From: Serinus canaria
Lineage: Eukaryota; Chordata; Aves; Passeriformes; Fringillidae
Direction: 5' to 3'
Length of the DNA: 64,000 nt
Assembly (NCBI RefSeq): GCF_022539315.1
Contig: NC_066322.1
Span: 17,556,765 to 17,620,764, forward strand
Shown here: positions 61,864 to 64,000 of the stretch, one piece after another
How the letters are laid out: each line of letters starts with the position of its first letter
Position numbering within the stretch: the stretch's first letter is position 1
The notes under the pieces: generated by a model
Database searches by the model: none
What the model saw: only the letters and a program-made list of their open reading frames with translations
What the model was told of the DNA's origin: nothing
Program-made: the position numbers and the translations under genes

Positions 61864-63458
61864 TTCTGGTGTTTGAATTCTTTCTTAGAGTTTGACTACA
61901 GTGCTTATTAAGAGTGCATCCCCTTTCTTTCACGTTCAGGATATTCTTTCAGCCCATCTATGCCCCAACTACAAGGGATTTCTTTTGTGCAGTACTTTTT
62001 ATATGTATTTTTGGTCACTTTGATTTTGGCAGAAAGAGGAGTTTGCTGTTTCAGTAGAAGTTTTAGTTACTTATATAGCTCCCTTTAAACACTGACTACT
62101 CTAGAAACTCCAAACACAGATATATCTTGGTTTGCTACTTCTGAAGTCTAAAATATTTCCATCAACTTAGCAGCTTTCTGCAAGCTACAAGTCAGTATTT
62201 CTACAGACTCCACACAGAGGTAAAGTATGAATCTTGTTGGGTCCTGTGATTCAGACAAAGCTGAAGAATACAGCCTTTCAGTCTCATTCACAGCTGTTTG
62301 CTTCATCATGGGATTGGGTGTTCCCTTGCTGGGCAGTGGCATTGTATTTGACAGTAAGTAAACTCTGGCTGGATAATTTGGACTTCTCTAGTCCATATCT
62401 TAGTGGATTTTAGAAGGTAGGAAGTCTTCTAAAATAGATGGCAGATTCTCAATATAAACTTTTTTAGGTGTAAGTGTTCAAGTGATATTCTTTTCCCAAA
62501 TACCAACAATACTCTTGGATTGTGCTTTGTCACCATGTATTAAAGAGCTAGCAAGTGGTGTATGCTGTAATGGTTGGTCTCACCACCACCATTACAATAC
62601 AGAATTAATTAAGCTTGTGCTCTATGAATAAGGACAGTAAATTTTGCTTTTGAAATATTGTGTAAAGCATTTTTAAGCTGAATTTCAAGCATAGGAGTCT
62701 CTCTTTAAGTGCTGTTTGTTGATTCAATGCATAGATTTTCCAGTTAAGTTTTTTGTTCTGTTTGTTTTAGAACTTCCAAGCTATGGCAAAATAGTTACAT
62801 GGACGTACACATTCTTTTATGTTGACTGCTAATGGTGGTAATTCTTTCAAGAGGTTCTGTGTGCCCTGGAGATGTCAGGTGTGATAATGTTTTGTGGGGA
62901 CAGCCTTGCTGTCCCAGGCCTAGCAGAGGGTTGTCTGCAAGGTGTTCAGTTTCCAGATGCATCACTATATGAAAATAGCAGGCACACAAGGTTTGTGCAG
63001 TGCTGACCTCAAAATAGTGGGCCCTACCAGAAACTGGATGTGTTGGCAAGTACACTGCAGATGTAACCCTGCTAACTGCAAGAGTTAGAGAAGTGGCATT
63101 TCAGTCTAACATTTCAGTCCAAAAACTGAAATAAAAGATCTGATGTGTGTATTTGAAAATTTGCTTTATTTGTTTTTTTCAGTGCATATATATCTTTATC
63201 TATATATATATGCTAGCTTTATATTTAACCCAATGACTTGATTGAATGCTAATTTTTAAGATGAGCTGCATCATCACTTCCCAGCACTTACTAAGAATTA
63301 AACTGACTTTATTACAAAAGTTTATATATTTTTAAGTCTCCCATATTTAACTGGTAGTGCTTCGAGTGAAAGGAAATGGAAATGGACTCAAATCCAAAAT
63401 GTAAATGGATCAAATCCAGGTATTGACTTGCTTGGTGGATAAGGGAGATGGAGGAAAC

Positions 63459-63461
<3 letters not shown>

Positions 63462-63523
<62 letters not shown>

Positions 63524-63550
63524 CACACACGTGTGCATGTGTACATATAT
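63462..63550 (+). repeat. Compound microsatellite (GTAT)n(AT)n(AC)n(GT)n
   Basis: Seven or more GTAT units run from about 63462 to 63490. They are followed by about 13 AT units, short AC and GT runs and a final ACATATAT. The array is likely polymorphic and able to form a hairpin. It makes YIYI and VCMY frames on both strands, which are not genes. Confidence 0.95.
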
Positions 63551-64000
63551 GTTGGATTTTTTAAAGAATGTTTTCATAGAGTACTAGTTGTCATGTTAAT
63601 ACACATTCTTTCAGAAGTACCAATTAATTGTGAAAACTGGAAAAAAGAGTATTGGTAACATCAGGTTAGCAGTTAAAGTTGGTTTTCTCTGATTTTTGGT
63701 GCTATCTACCTTTAAGGGGAGAGAAGGAAAGCATGCAGGAGTAATGTATATATTATGCTTAAACAGATGGCTGTCTAACATGGCAGTTAAGTCTAGATTT
63801 TTTTTTTCTCAGTTGATTTTACATGTAAGATTCTTGATTTTTTGGTTTTGTTCTTTTTTTAAATTTTCTTTGTAAAATCTATTTGGCATTATGTCTGATT
63901 TTAAGCTGTGCTATGGAATGCAGGTTAATTAGCTGTATTTGACAGACAAAATTTAAGTTTAATAGTGTTAAAATGTCCCTTGCCCCTTTGGTGCATAAAA

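Larger units (their letters stand above)
57370..64000 (+). other. PTBP2: PTBP2 intron 7, 5' part (6,631 bp seen)
   Basis: Starts GTAAGT and runs to the window end. It contains a poly-A run (57839-57858), a T/G low-complexity tract (61785-61863), a compound microsatellite (63462-63550) and an unexplained 90-codon frame at 59884-60156. No further PTBP2 exon is present: I looked for the continuation of RRM2 (a LDGQ-type helix end and a CTLRIDFSKL-type strand) and did not see it. Confidence 0.9.

Noticed and set aside
61667..61933. Lysine-rich minus-strand and Phe-rich plus-strand frames
   Set aside because: Made entirely by the T/G low-complexity tract at 61785-61863.
63312..63658. YIYI- and VCMY-repeat open frames
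   Set aside because: Translation of the compound microsatellite, not proteins.
57370..64000. Further PTBP2 exons hidden in intron 7
   Set aside because: I looked for the rest of RRM2 and for the RRM3 and RRM4 motifs and saw none with matching splice sites; these exons must lie beyond the window.
1..64000. CRISPR arrays, operons, phage or other prokaryote-like systems
   Set aside because: Short duplications here have two to four copies without regular unique spacers, and gene structure is clearly vertebrate.

Overview
The window is vertebrate nuclear DNA, most likely from a bird. It has long introns with GT/AG boundaries, a CpG-island promoter, low repeat density and no SINE clusters. It carries a CR1 LINE 3' end whose ATTCTATGATTC-type terminus is characteristic of birds. 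I see no bacterial, phage or organellar genes, no CRISPR array, no rRNA and no convincing tRNA. The only protein-coding gene I can support is the 5' half of PTBP2 (neuronal polypyrimidine tract-binding protein, nPTB/brPTB) on the + strand. Nearly all other open frames are short chance frames in AT-rich or CpG-island DNA.

Layout. From 1 to about 30,450 is a gene-empty interval, as expected from mammals, where the 5' flank of PTBP2 is a gene desert. It holds a 13-bp minisatellite (204-254), a (TAA)n microsatellite (about 19,649-19,713), short tandem duplications, several AT-rich stretches dense in homeodomain/POU-like motifs that could be conserved non-coding elements (best at 6,120-6,420), and an old degraded CR1/L3-type LINE at about 27,050-27,990 that still shows a reverse-transcriptase FADD box. 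From about 30,450 to 31,450 is a CpG island with two NRF1-like sites, a YY1-like site and PTBP2 exon 1.

PTBP2 coding exons are 30999-31006, 32603-32633, 44929-45004, 55769-55941, 56366-56509, 57017-57181 and 57259-57369. They join without a break into 236 codons: the N-terminal leader with nuclear-localisation basic clusters, all of RRM1, the linker, and the first two-thirds of RRM2. The rest of RRM2, then RRM3 and RRM4, must lie beyond 64,000. Intron 7 fills the rest of the window.

The two small 5' exons (31 and 76 nt) are both out of phase: skipping either one shifts the frame into an early stop. Each has a pyrimidine-rich acceptor of the kind PTB proteins bind. This suggests, without proving, a possible control point by splicing. 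I found no undescribed multi-gene system; the most interesting signals are regulatory and non-coding.
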